From Clostridia bacterium (lineage in GTDB: Bacteria > Bacillota > Clostridia > Christensenellales > UBA1242), in the NCBI GenBank assembly GCA_900767835.1, contig CAAGAO010000018.1, forward strand, positions 5,408 through 69,407: a stretch of 64,000 bases of DNA. The letters are read 5' to 3'. Under the pieces are notes generated by a model. The model made no database searches, was not told the origin of the DNA, and worked only from the letters and a program-made list of their open reading frames with translations. Shown here one piece after another: positions 17,801 to 32,800 of this stretch. Position 1 is the stretch's first letter; each line of letters begins with the position of its first letter. The position numbers were made by a program, and so were the translations under genes.

Positions 17801-20800
17801 CATTATAACAATTGAGCCAAAGAATAATAGAGAAGGAGTGGCTGTTAAAACTGTTAAAATTCCAATTGTTGTTTCAGATGGTAATTCATGGGAAACCGCT
17901 TACGAAATAACCAGCCTAGACCAAATAAAATATGCAAATAAACACTATGTTTTAACCATTCCAACCACATACACACTAACAGAAACATTGTTTGAAAGTT
18001 TAGAAGGTGGTTTTAGAGGTGGCTTGTATGGCAGACGTTTTAATGATGCTGAATCTTCAAAAGCAACAATCAAACTTCAAGGTGTTTCATTATTCAATAT
18101 TTTAGCAAGCACTGCAGTTGTGGCAGATTTAGATATTTGCGGTGATGTTTCTGCAACTGAATTTAAAAATGCACAAGGGACAATTGAAAAATTTACAAGT
18201 AGGGGCTTTGTTGCAAATGTCAATGCTGGCAAAATTGAAAATGTAAAAGTAACCTCATATTTACTAAATGGTGTATATGCTCCTAGTTTATTAACTATTA
18301 GTGCTGATGTTACTAAAGTTGGTGGTATTGCTGGTGAAAACAAAGGAATAATAGAAAACTGTACATTTGCAGGCTCAATCAATGTAAGAAATAATTCAAC
18401 AATTGTAGCAAATGCAATGGCAAATAACACAACAGGCACTTTATCAAACAATAAGGTTATTATAGCAAAATATGATAGTGCAATTGAGTCATTAAGATTG
18501 GTCAATGATGGCGAAAATTATGTAAATGGTGTTGTAAATGGCACAAACACAACATTTGCCGATATTGATAATAATAAAGTATTTGAAGAAAACTACAAAG
18601 ATTACGAATTTAATGGAAATGTTTGGATAGCAAACTACCAAGATGAAATTGGTTTAAATTTAAATCACTCATATGGCGAAGAAGATTCAGTATATGGATT
18701 AGTATTCTATTATTTAGCAAAAGATAGTACAAAACAAGACAATTTGCAATTATTAAACATAATTCCATTTACAAAGTTATTTGGATTAAAAAACACAAAC
18801 ATAACAACAAATAATTTAAAAGTTTTAGCATTAAATTCAGACAATACATTATGTGATTTTATAAGCATTAACTCACAAGGTATTGCATTAAATGGTGTGG
18901 GTCAATTCGTTTTAAGTGTTTCAAGCGAATATGATTACACAACAACATATAACTTAAATATCTTATCTATGTATCAAGCAACTGACTTTTCTTTAAGTAG
19001 TAATGGTGTAAAACTTAATAAAAATAGTGGCGAACTTGAAATTATTTATGGTGAAAAATACGAAGTTGTTTCTAAGATTAATAATTTGGTAAACATAGTC
19101 AATACAAAAGGACAAAAAGAGACAATAGAACTTGTCCAAAATGATTTTGATGTATTGTTTACAATGGCTTATGAGGGGATGACTGAGGAGATTAACTCAG
19201 AAAACTATATCACAGGTACAAAACTTGGAAGTCATACAATAAATATGACATTTGATTGGTATGATAAAACAAATATTAAAGTTAGCCTAGTTAGTGGCTC
19301 TGGTGCTCACTTTGACGCTTTATTAAACAAATTTTTTGACATAACTGATGGCGAGGTTGGAGAGTTTAATGTTAGAAGAAAAAATGGAACATCAGATATT
19401 ACAACTGACATAAAGGAAGGTTCAATTGAACCAAAAGATACATTTACATTCTCAGCAACACTTACAACTGATGTGTCAACCGATTTAATAGATGAAAATA
19501 CCATAGAAGTTTATACCGAAAATAATATTTCTATAACAGAGCAACAATATTTTGATATAGTTGTTGAAAAAGACACAACAAAAGATAATACATTCAAAAT
19601 TCAAATAAGTGTAAATAAAGACAATATTAGAAATGCAGGATATAATTTATTAGATTTTGTTTCAAGAAAATATACAATACTCGTAAGGGCAAAAAATAGT
19701 ACTGGTATTGATGAAAAAATATATAATGCCTCTCAAGAGATATATGTTACTTTGCTTCCTCAAACAATATCAAATATAAATACTGTATTATATGGTGTAA
19801 CGACATCAAATACTACAGGTGTAAATGTTTCAAATAAAGAAACCCCAACATCAGTATTAATTCCTTCGGGAAGTGGTGGTTTGTTTGTTATTGATATGTT
19901 CCCATCTTATGCTAGTTACGATTACATAGATGTTGTGGCAACATCAAATACAATCTCAAAATTATCATTTAGATTACAAGAAAGAATTGAAGATGCTGGA
20001 GAGTTGACAAATAACTATAGAAATACAAACAATGGTTACGAACCTCTTATCGGCAAAAATGGTATTAGACTTTTAAACAACAACAGCAAAGACAATCAAA
20101 ATATAGGTACATATTATTTAAAAGTTTTTGCAAACGCTTCATTTAGTGGCGATACAATCTTTACCATAACTGTAAATGCATATTATAAAGACAATAAATT
20201 ATCTGCGTCTTCAGTATTTACTTTGTTTATGAAAATGCCAGAAGCCCCACAAATTTCATTGAATGGCGAAAGTAAAATATATACTCTTGCAGGACAAACT
20301 ATTGAAAATATTGAAGTTTTAGTTTCAAGTGAACAAATAAATCCAACTGCTCAAATTGCATCTAATCTTTCTGGCGAAAGTTTAATTGATGGGAAAAGCA
20401 CAAGTTTAATACATTGCAATATGCAAGAAGTTGCGACTAATAACTTGGTAGGATACAAAAAGTATTTAATAACAGTTACTTTTGATGATACTTATGCCGC
20501 TAATTTAAGTGTAAATAGTACTAAATTTAAAATAGTAGTAACTAGTATAAAAATTTCAAATGGTAGCGAAATTCCAGTAACGGCAGAAATGTATGTTTAT
20601 GTTGTAGACTATAAAGCATTAGAAAATGACATTAGAATCTTTAATGCATCTGAAGATGTATTCAAGGTTACTAGTCTAAAATACTTGGAATTAAAACTTG
20701 CAGACTTATTGCCAGAGAATGTAAATGCAACACAAGAATTTATAGATTTCTTTAATGAAAATTACTATTATTCAAATTCAAATACTGAATTTACATTTGG

Positions 20801-23800
20801 TAGCAACAAAATGTTGGTTGATGGCGAAGAGAAAGAATTATCCAAAGCACAAGTTTTAGCATCATATTTGTCTTATGTTAAAGGCAATATTAAAACTCCA
20901 GTATTAAAGATTGGTCAAAATAATGAATTTGAACTCGTTTCAACAGAATATTTATCATTTGATATTCAAGAAGGAAAATTATTAGTTAGAGGTGGTAATT
21001 ATACTGGCTCAACTAGTATGATTTTTGAAATTGAATACAAAATGCCAGATGGTAAAGTGTTCACATATGAATATAGTTTTGAAATTGTAAATAGTTTATA
21101 TACAACTGAAGATTTACCAAAAGAAATTGCGAATGTTGACACTTTCTTAAATATAGAAAATCAAGATGAGTCTTTTGATTATATTTTGACAACAGATTTA
21201 TATTTATACGACTACAGCCCTATATCAAATACAAACAAAATCACTTCTTTAGACGGAAATAATCATACTATTCATATTATCAATTTTGTAGAAAGTGATA
21301 ATATGTCTGACTTTGCTTTGTTTAAAACAATATCTAGTTCGACAACAATTAAAAATTTAACAGTAAATATTTATCACTTAAGACAAATTACTGTATCAAG
21401 CAAAGTTACAACCGCAAATATAGCAGGTTTTGCAATTCAAAATGATGGTTCAATCTACAACTGCGAAGTTGTCGCTTTTGATAATGAATCGTTACCAGCA
21501 ATGTCTAGCACATATGGAATCAAGGTAGATAAAGATGTAAATGCTCAAGTTGCAGGCTTTGTATTGACAAACAATGGTTCAATCACAAATAGCCGTTTTG
21601 GCGGAATAACCAAATTTGTAACAAAAGTGGTATATTCAACCAATGATGATGGAAAAGTTGTAAATAGCAAAGTAGCAGAACAAACATACTCACAAAAAAT
21701 GATAACCATTCAAGCAAGCGGAACAATTTCGGGCTTTGTTGATACAAATAATGGTGTTATTGCAAGTTCATTTGTAAAAAATGTAGACATTCAAAATACA
21801 TATTATAAATTAGAAACAAAAGTTACTGCAGGTTTCGTAAATACAAACAACGGAACAATAGCAATGAGTTATGCTGAAGGTGGCTTTGAAAACAATACAG
21901 ATGTTAGAGCATTAAAAGGCGGACTTGAAGGTCTTGGTATAATGACTGGTTTTATATACTTAAATGCTGGCAAAATCACCGATAGTTATAGTAATTTAAG
22001 TATAACAAATACAAAAGAACAAGTAGGCAGACTTGGTGCAGGTTTTGTCTTTGAAAATGCAGAGAGCGGTATTATTGAACGTTGTTATTCAGCATCTAAA
22101 GTTTTGAGCAATAATATAACTCAAATGAACTTTGCGGGAATTAAAGATTTTGGCGGTTATAATAATGATGGCACAATTAAAACAAGTTATTATTATATTG
22201 AAAATTCTACAGATGAAATATCAATAGAAAATATACTAGGTACAACAATTAATTCAATAATCAATGTTTCAGATAAAAAAGAATTCTACGGTTTTAGTTT
22301 TGTAGATGGCAACAAGGCAGGAACATGGAATATAAACGATAAGGGTAGAATTGAACTTGTTAGTGCAAACGATATTGCTCATTCAGTAAGGGCAAAAAAT
22401 GAAAATACAACTGGTGCAAATACAGGAATAGAATATTACTTTACATATTGTTCTGGTTACGAACTTGGCTCAAACAATAACCCAATAATAATTCGTGACG
22501 CAAAAGAATATAATGCGGTATTCGGTAATTCTGTTTCAACCGATATTCAAGATTGTTACAATCTAAGCACTGCAAAAGTATATGGTTCATATCGTTTAGT
22601 TAACGATATTAATATGTTGGACTTGGTTCCAAAAGAAGAACAAGAGACTGAATATAAAGTAAGTCTAGTTTCTACAAAAATGACATTATCAGGGGAATAT
22701 AACCATAGTTCTAATAAGGGCGGTTCAATAAATGGTAATGGCTTAACAATTACAAACTTAGCAATTTCAAACTCAAGCAGTGTAAGCAATAATTATGGTT
22801 TATTTAAATCTATAGAAAATGGCGCAAGCGTATCTAACATTAATATAGAATTAGCAAAGAGTGGTGTTTCAGCTGACCATACGGTATTCGTTGGAACAAT
22901 AGCGGGCTCATTAGTTGATTCATATGCTAACAATATATACATTAAAGGTATATCATCAACAGAGTACACAAAAATAGTTGGTGCAAATGTTACTGGTGGT
23001 GTATTTGGTAGAGTTATTGGTGATTCTAAAGTGTCAAACTGCAAAGTGGAAAATATTTCAGTTACTTCAACATATTTTGAAAATTATGTTTTTGACTCAT
23101 CAAATATTGATAAAACAAATGTATACACAAGACTTGATGAAAATAGTTATTCAACACTTTCAATAGCAGGTGGCGTGTTTGGTGTTGTAGATATGTACAC
23201 AACATCTCAACAGGACAATTCTACAGTAATCAGTGCAGTAGATAGCCAACAAGCAGGTTTATCTAATATATCTGCAACTGGCGGTATGTATATTGAAGGT
23301 ATGACTGCTGGTGGTATTGCTGGTTTTGTTGGCAACTATGTAATAGCGCGTGATTTATCATTAACAATAAATAAAGATGGTGTTAAATCTGGAATTATTG
23401 CATATAACTGTTATGCAGGCGGTATTGTAGGTTTCAATAGAGGCTATTTGTATCAAGTAAAAGCAGAATATGAACATTCTTGGCAAACAGAAATAGAAAG
23501 AAATATACAAACATACTATCAATCAACTGATGAAGAAAGAAAAAATATTGATCGCGGTAGTTTTGATTTGTTCGAATCTGACCTATACAATCCATATTCA
23601 GTAGGTGGCTTAGTTGGTGTCCAACAATCTGGCAAAATAAGTATTGCATATTCAAAACTTAATGTAATAAACACAAAAGCAAAAATTGTAGGTGGTGTTA
23701 TTGGTTATACATGTAGGGCTTTTAAACCTGACGGCACAAAGAAAGAAGATGTCGTTTCATTCACAATGCATGAAACCTATGCTACTGGTGATGTTTACAC

Positions 23801-26800
23801 AGAGGCTAATGAAGCAAATATTGGTGGTGTAATAGGTAAAAATTATGACGAAAGTATTAACCTTACAAAAGTTAATGCATTAAACTATTGGGGAATAGAC
23901 TCATACAATTTATTTAAAACCAAAACAAATAATATCTCTATAAGTGCTATTGCAAATTATACTGATGCAGGAATTGAATCAGACTCTTCAACTCACGTAT
24001 ACTCAATATCAGGTATAAAATTCGGTAATGATGAAAAAGTTTCATTTGTGAAAAATGATAGCGGTATTGAAGTTATGTGTTCATATTATGATTATGACGG
24101 TGTCTTAAGCGATAATGGTGCACAAATAGATTTAATGTTCAGCAAAAAAGAATGGTATCTTGAAAATAACTGGACTAGAGATTTAACCGAATTGTTCCCA
24201 CATATTGTTTATGTCTCTCCAAGGAATCAATACACAATAAGTTCAATAGAAGAATTCTATAAATTTACATTATATGGTAATGACCCTAATGTTACCTTTG
24301 TCGTTATTGATTATGATAAGGCTGATCCATCTAAAGGTGATGATGATTTATTAATACCTTGTAATGATGTTCAAGTAACCTATGGCTTGCTTCGTGCAAA
24401 AATTGTTGGTGCAACCGCTAAAAATGGTTTTAGGAATTTAAATGTTCCATTGTTTAGCGAAATGAATGGCAATGAAGTTTCAACATTAAAATTCTTAAAC
24501 TGCACAGCACCATTAACACAAAGAGCAAACAATGAACAGTTTAGTTACTTAAATTATTCAAATTGCGAATTTACTGTTAAAACCAATAAAAATATTGGTG
24601 GTATTGCACAAGAAGCAATAAACAAATGTGAATTTTCAAATATAACATTTACAAATTGTAGTATTAATGCTGGCAATGCTATAAATGCAGGTATGCTGTT
24701 TGGTTCTCATAGTCAAAATACAGTTAGTGATACAGCAATTAAAATTAGCAATGTTTCAATTTTAAGTGATTCTTCAAGCAAAATAATGGTGGCAGGGACA
24801 ACAACCATAAGTGATTCTGCTTCAGAATATAACTATGGTATTCTATTCGGCAGAGCGGGAGATGTAAATATTGATAATATTCAGATTAATGACAAAATGA
24901 GTATTAATCTTAACTCTCCTAGAGAAGTCCAAGGTTCAACAAAAGAAGCATCAATTACTGCGAATATTGGTTTGCTTGCTGGTTCGGTTAATTATTTAGA
25001 CATAAATTTACAAAATACAACTTTAACGGCTGGCAAAACTGGTGAGTTGTCAGTTAATTGTGCAACTGGTGATACAATAAGCGAATTTGATAAAATACTA
25101 TTAAATCTAAATGTTGGCGGTATTGTTGGTAAATGTACAGATACATTAATGCTTTCGGTAACAAAAACTAACGAAGGTGATGAGGCGGGAACATATGTTA
25201 ATGTCTCTTATGCTCCAACAATCAATATCAAAAACACAAAAAATGTTAATAGTCAATATGTTGGTACCGCTTGTGGTGTCGCAAATGAAATTAAGGCAAG
25301 CAAAAACGGTGTATACATCTTCGGTAAAACTGAAGACGAAAAAGGTAAAACCGTATACAATGCACTAGAATACTCACTTGCCGAAAAAACAGGAACTTCA
25401 AATCCAGTCATAAACAATATTGGTGGTATTGCTGGAACTGCACATTTAATATCTTCTACTGAAGATAAAGATACAATTCAAACGAACCCAGGTATTATCG
25501 CTTACTATGGTGATATGAAATCGGCAATGCCAACAAATGCAGACATTAATTACTTAAATATTGGTGGTATAGTAGGTATTTATACACCATTAATTAGTGG
25601 CTCTAATATTATTTCAAATGTAATATTTGACGGAACAATAAGTTTTGCTGATGGATATTTTAATAATGATAATACAGAAACTATAAAGAATTTAAATGTT
25701 CGTGCAGGTGGTGTAATAGGTTATGTTAATGGCTCTGGCACAATAATTAAAAACACTATTGCGGCTGGTGAAATTATACTAACAGATAGAATTGGAAATT
25801 CGTTAAAAATTACAAACGGTATGAATATCTATATTGCTGGTCTTGTTGGCTTTAATAATGGTGTGACTGATTTAGGAACAAGTGCAGATAATGGTAACGA
25901 AGGTATCTCAGTTATCACAACAATCTTCTCATTAACAGGTGCTAATGGCGTTGATTCAATAGCACATAACTCAGGAAATGGATATTTTAACTTAAATAAC
26001 AAAGTTAAATATTGTTCATCTTTAAACTTAGTTGTAAGTTCATTACAAAAAGGTGATAGTAAAGAAAATCATAATGGTTATTTAGAGGTTAATAAGCCAG
26101 ATGGTGTTGAAGAATTCTTAATTAATACCGAATATGGTCAACTAAATGAAGATGGTATGACTGTTTGGAATGTTGCAAACAACACAGTTAAAGGTTCAAA
26201 ATTAGACCCATACTATATAGATGAAGAAAACGGGATACCTGAAAAAGGCGTAGGCGATACAGTTAAGAATAATGAATACTACTTTACAAAAGCAAAAAGT
26301 GGTAAAAATGGTGATAAAACTGGTGCAGATATAATAACTTATGCTAGTTCATATACAAGAAAATTATATATTGGTGTTAAAGGCAATAAAAAACTTCCAA
26401 ACCAAATATCTTTAGAAAATACAATATTATTCTCACAAGGCGCATCATTATTGTCTACTATCACTCCAATAAATGAAATCGACGCAAACAGTGCTGTAAC
26501 TGGGCTTGTCGTTAAATTATATATCAATGAAAGTGAAGGCAGTGAAGCAACTAATGCAAATGATTATTTTAACTTAGCTGGTCTTGCGAATGTGAATAAA
26601 GGCATTATCTATACTTGCAGTGTTCAAGAATCTTTGACAGGTTTTAAAGAATATGACAATTCTACAAGATTCTATGGATATTTCTATAGTGAACTCGATT
26701 ATGAAAAACTAAAGACTTCTCCAGCATTCACAAACCAAAAATTACCAAAAGGTATTGCTGGTTTTGTTGCAAACAACAAAGGTTACATTTTCGGCTCTAA

Positions 26801-29800
26801 CGCAAATGTGGAGATGGGCACAAGAAATAACGATATTTTAACAAGTAATTTCGTTGTTGCAAATGAGGGTGTAATTTCATATTGCTATGCAACCGGTGTA
26901 AACGCAAGTAAAAAAGGTTATTTATTCATAGCAGATCCTGAAGATGTGGCTCAAAATTTAAACATTGAAAGTGCTGAAGAAGACAAAAAGGCAAGTTATG
27001 GAACTATTGAAAATAACTGCTACACTATTGTTAAAGCAGATAATGATGATGTTAGTTCTTATGTTCCAAAAGAAGTATTTGTAGAAAGTGATGCTTCTGA
27101 GACAGTATTCTCTTCTAAAGAAAACTCTATTTCAACATTGTATAAATCTATAAATTCAGAAGATGATACAAAATCTGATTTAGAAAAGGCAGATACATTT
27201 GGATATTATGATTGTGACCCATATTACAACTATAATTATCCAACAATATCAGGTGGTTTATTTAAAAACTTTAAATTCTTAAAACGTAGCACTATGGTTG
27301 AATACGATGGTGCCGTATATAAAGAAAAAGTTGAAGAAATATATAACAATGAAAAGTCTTATACATATTCATTAGATGATGCTACAACAAGAACAGTATG
27401 GGGTGTAAATTACTTTAGAGTAGAATTATATTGCCAAATCCCAAATCTAACTGTTTTTAAAGATTTAAACTCATCAGATAACGGAACAAATGGTTTAACA
27501 TATAAATATAGTAAGTTTGTTGTTATTGCAAATATCAATGTTGGATATAATCTCGATAAAGAGAAAGATGATTCAATAAATACGACATTAATCAATTCTT
27601 TAACCCCAAACATCAAAACATATGATGAAAATACAGGATACAATGACAATAATATTGCGGAAGTAATAATTGATTTTCAGAATAATACTTTATTAAATTT
27701 AAAACTTGGCGTTGGCGTAAAACTTATTAAAGAAATTAAAGGCAACGACTCAAAAGTTACTATTAAAAATTTGGAATTTAATAATGTTGAACTAAATAGT
27801 TCAACTGGTTTGATTGGTTCGACTGATAAAAATACAATATTAGAAAAAATAAAATTTACAGACGACGCAACTGTTTATATAAGAATGAAAGACAATATAT
27901 CTAACCTTTCAGATGAAAAAAGATATAATTATGATTACAAAGATGAAATCACAGGATACTATAGAAATGTTATAGGTGTATTAGTTGGAAGAAATGAAGG
28001 ATTGATACAAAATTGTGCATTCTATTCAAAAATCACAACAGATGGACTAAGCTTAGGAAGTTATGCTTTAGGTGGTTTGGTTGGTCATAATGTCGCTAAT
28101 GCAGATGGAACAGGCGTTAATAACTGTATATTCAAAGGTAATGTTTATATATCAGAAAATTTTGCAGATAGTAAATTTAAAAACAAAGATTTGCAAGTTA
28201 TATTTGGTGGTTTGGTGGCAGTTAACGATGGAACCATTAACAAATCAAAATTAGAAACTTCAAGTATAAGAACGAACTATATTTTAACCCAAGGCGGAAC
28301 AGTTTATAACAAGAGTGTATATGATAATGAATTGTCATACGAACAAAGAACAAACGATCCTAAAGTTTCAGACGATCCAAGTTATGTATACAATTCTCCA
28401 ATTTATGTTATAAGTAGTAATAAAGCAATTGTTGGTGGTATAGCAGGTATAATGAATACTGGTGTAATATCAAATTGTTCTACATATAAAAACGATAGTG
28501 CCAATGATCTCATAATTCTTGTGGGTGATGAATATAGACAAAAAATCGCTTATGCTGGTGGCATTGTTGGCTTAATTACTACAACTGACGGAAATGTTAG
28601 GGATTGTTCAAATCGTGGTAATGTTACAGCGATGGCAACATGGCTTTTAACCGCAAATAAAGAAGATGAAGCAAACTACAAATTTGATTTGTTAAACATA
28701 GCAATTAAATCCGCAGACAAAGTAAATGGTTATATTGATAAAGTGTTCTTTGATGATGCATGCGTTGAACCTATCACAAAACCAGATAACTCAATTCCAT
28801 CTGCTACTTCATTGTATGTTTATAGAGAAATGGTTTCTATGGCTTATGCTGGCGGTATTGCAGGCTTTGGTTTAACAAGTGCTAAATCTAACTACACAGA
28901 AGAAAATGGCAATGTTCGTTTGGCAAACTATGGAACTATTAGTGGTGGCTTTAGAGCAATAAAACCTATGGCTAAAATATACAATACTCATTTTGGCTTA
29001 GAACCTTTCAAAAAAGCCAATGCATTATTCCCTGAGTTTGCTGCTGCAACTGTTGTTGCAATGAAACTTATAAGAAATAGTTTGATCGCTATTCCAGATA
29101 CTATTCCAGAATTGATAGCATTTGCAGCTAAAATGACTGGATGGCTTGTCGTAAATGGTTTTTATACTTCTGTTGTTAATTCAATTTATGAAAGTGTTTC
29201 AAATGTAGCATTAAATGTAGATGGGTTTATTGGAAGCAGTCCTAATTACTATAAAGGCTATAATTATTTAACAAATAAATATAGTACAAACATCTTTGTT
29301 AGAAGTATATTTAATGATTCTTCAAGATGGGGTGATGAGGGTAAAAAAATATTAAATGAAAGTTTAGCAATTTATGAAAAAGATGACGGTACTATTTTAG
29401 GCTATCTAAAAGAGAATGGGTTAGATGATATTAAGGCATTAGCTAAAGGTGAAGGTTTCCTTATTAAAACAATAAAAGCAATTATGGATTATACTCTTGC
29501 TGGTGACTTTATTTACAATTCTAACATTTTATGGAGTGGATATCTTAATTTGTTCTTACACGATTATGTTGTAGCTACTCTTAATCCCCTTGTTATATTA
29601 GGTGCGAAGTTTACTACGTTTATCAGAAAAATATTCCCAAATATTAAAGGGTTTGAAATTTATGAGCAAATGGTAAAAATTAAGAATATAAGTTCTAACG
29701 ATCTTAAATATGTCAATAGCGTAAATACAATAAGTGAAACAGTTACAAAGACTCCTAAAAATTCAGAACAAAGCAGAGCAGAGGCAGAATATTTTACTTA

Positions 29801-32800
29801 TACTGCAAAACTAATTAGTTATTCGTATGATGGTGTATGTCCAAATTTAAATCAAACTAGCGAAAAGCTGGCTGTTTATTCTTCCGTAAAAAATTTGAAT
29901 GATAAATTGCCAAGTGCTGATAATAAAGAAAAAGATATTACAACCACACTTAATACTGCAAACCCAGATAATGCTTTGATAAAATTCAAGTTTGCTGAAT
30001 TAAATGCAGATGGAAAAGTTGTAAATCAAACAATAAAAGATAAGTATAATAATACCGAAGAAAAGTTTGCGATTACTAATATTGGTATTACAAATAATAA
30101 CGAATTAGGGTACTGGGATAATGATGGAAAACATAATTGGACATTAGATGATGATAATTGTTATGTCCCAGCATCTAAAGATGAATTATCAATAGATGAT
30201 AAAGATTTTAAACCTGCAACTGATGATGATGGCAACGAGGTAATAAATTACACTTTAACTGAAGCAGAGGATTGGGAAAAATTAGTTCGCACAATCAATA
30301 GTAATGAAAAATATGAAAATGTTAATATTATTGTTAATTTAAGTAGTGGACAAACTGAAATCCCAGTAGGTAAAAATACTTTAGATAATTTTAGTGGTTC
30401 AATAATATTTAGATCACCAAAATACTACTTCTCAAATATCGTCCTTGCAGACAAAGCTTCAGAAACACCAATTGAGAGTTTAGGTTTAATCAAACAAACG
30501 CAAGGCGTAACTTTAAAATCAATAACTATTAAAGGCTCTGTAAGTTTTTCTGTATCAGATAACGCAAGTGACAATGTTACTGCTGGTATATTGATAGGCA
30601 AAGTTGTTCCAAAAGAAAACAGCAAAAAAACATTATCAGTAGTATCAACAAGCATAATTGCTAGTTCTATTACAATCACTGAAAATTCTTTATCCAAGAT
30701 AAAATACTTTGGTGGTTTAATTGGTGATTTAACCTTAGGCACAAAACTTGAAAATGAAGATGAAGATGCTGAAGTTTTATATCAATCAAAAATTTCCGAT
30801 GTATTCCTTGGAGATACAAGTGCTAGTGGAAATGCATTCAATATAAACGAAACTCAAATTAGCATACGTGAAGACCAAGTTAAGTACTTTGGTGGTTTAA
30901 TTGGAAAAGTTGATACAATTGATAGTAGTAATAAGTTAGCAATCAACAAAGTAGAAACTTATGGTAGTGTTAAATTGATTTCTGAATTTAACAATGCTGG
31001 TGGTTTAATTGGAATTGTTAAAGAAAATGTCTCAGTTCAATTTGGTGTTAAATCAAAGAATGTAGATAGCGAAGACAATAATAATATTCAATTAAATATT
31101 GGTATTGCATCAAACGCGACAACAATTGTTGGTGGCTTGATAGGATATGTAGAAAATAATAGCGTTGTTGAAATCATAAAACAAGTCAACATTGGCACAA
31201 AAACGGGCATTACAATTTCAGCAGATATAACAAATGATACAAAAGAAGCTTATGCTGGTGGTTTATTTGGGGCTATGTTTGGCTATATACTTTCAGGCTA
31301 CGATAAAATTACTATGGGTAACAAAATCCTTACAACTTTCAGTAGTGTTAGCTATGTATTTGCAGGCTATAATGCAATGGATCTTGAAACACTTATAAAT
31401 ATTCCAATAGAAAGTTATGCTTCATTATATGCGGGAGTATCAGAAAATAGCGATTTTGTCACATCAAATAGTTTTGTTGTAAAATATATGTATAATAAGT
31501 CAAAAACATATACCAAAGCACTAACAGGGGCTACTTCTCCAAATTGGAATAGTCTAGATAAAGCTGTTTATATATCTAATACAACTATCAATTTTGAATC
31601 TGGTTTAAAGTATGATTTATATACTACTGAATATGAAAATGGTTATAATTATTTAATAACCAATGATACAACAAAAGCATATTTAGATTCGGCAACATAT
31701 ACTTTTACTCCAGTCACGATAAATGATGATGGAGAAGAAGTAAAAGGTACTTCAAAAGTAGTTTCTTTAACGAACAGAACGATAATTGATTCTGAAACCA
31801 AATTAGGTTATAAACTTACGCCTGTATATTATGAGGGCTTTGAAACATCAAATGCAAACGATGTGAATTCTCGTCATTGGTTGTTAGAAATTTCTTATAT
31901 AGATAATACAACAACATATACTATACCAACTTCAAATGTGGATATTACATACAAATTTTTGATTAGTTTAATAGGTTCTAATGCAAGATTGGAAGATTCT
32001 GGAAGATATAACCTAATTGTCAAACAGTTAAATCAATTTACACAAAAAGAAAAACTAATAGGTTATGTAGATATAAGCACAAAATACAATGATACAAAAT
32101 TTAATAATGATCCGGGTGAAGTAAATACTTCAACAAGCATTTATTATTCATCTTATGAAGGATCTGAAGTTAACAAAACAATTTTCTCAAGAACATTTAA
32201 ACTTAATGATTTAACTGATGGAGAAAATATGTTGTATAAATTAGAAGAAATATTTAAGTATTCATTAACTAAGAGTGTTCAAAATAAAGAAAAATCCAAC
32301 ACTAAATCAGCTACATCATTATTGCAGACAGCATTAACTAATACATCAATTGATTTTATTGTCAATAAAGAAGCGGATAAATATTCTTTTAAAGTTAAAG
32401 ATAATTTTAAACTTGTTGTCAAATATGATAGTTCTACAACTGAGATAAACAATAAATTCTCAGAAGAAGATAAAGAAGATAACACCAAGAAAGATGATAT
32501 GGAAAATGATCCTAACAAATATATGGATTCAAAAACAGAGGAATCAAAAGATTCAATAACAAAAAAATATAGTAGATATATTCTAAATATTAATGACATC
32601 TCATCTGGTGACTTGACTTCAGACAAATTGATTAATGTGGGTAATTTTAAGAACTCATATGGCGTTTATATAAATCAAGACATAAATAATGATGCTCCTT
32701 TAAAAACTGATGAATACTCTACACCAAGTTTATTAAATGATGAAATTTATTTAGCATATTCAAAACCTAAATATAGTTATCAAAATGATGGGGCTCAATA

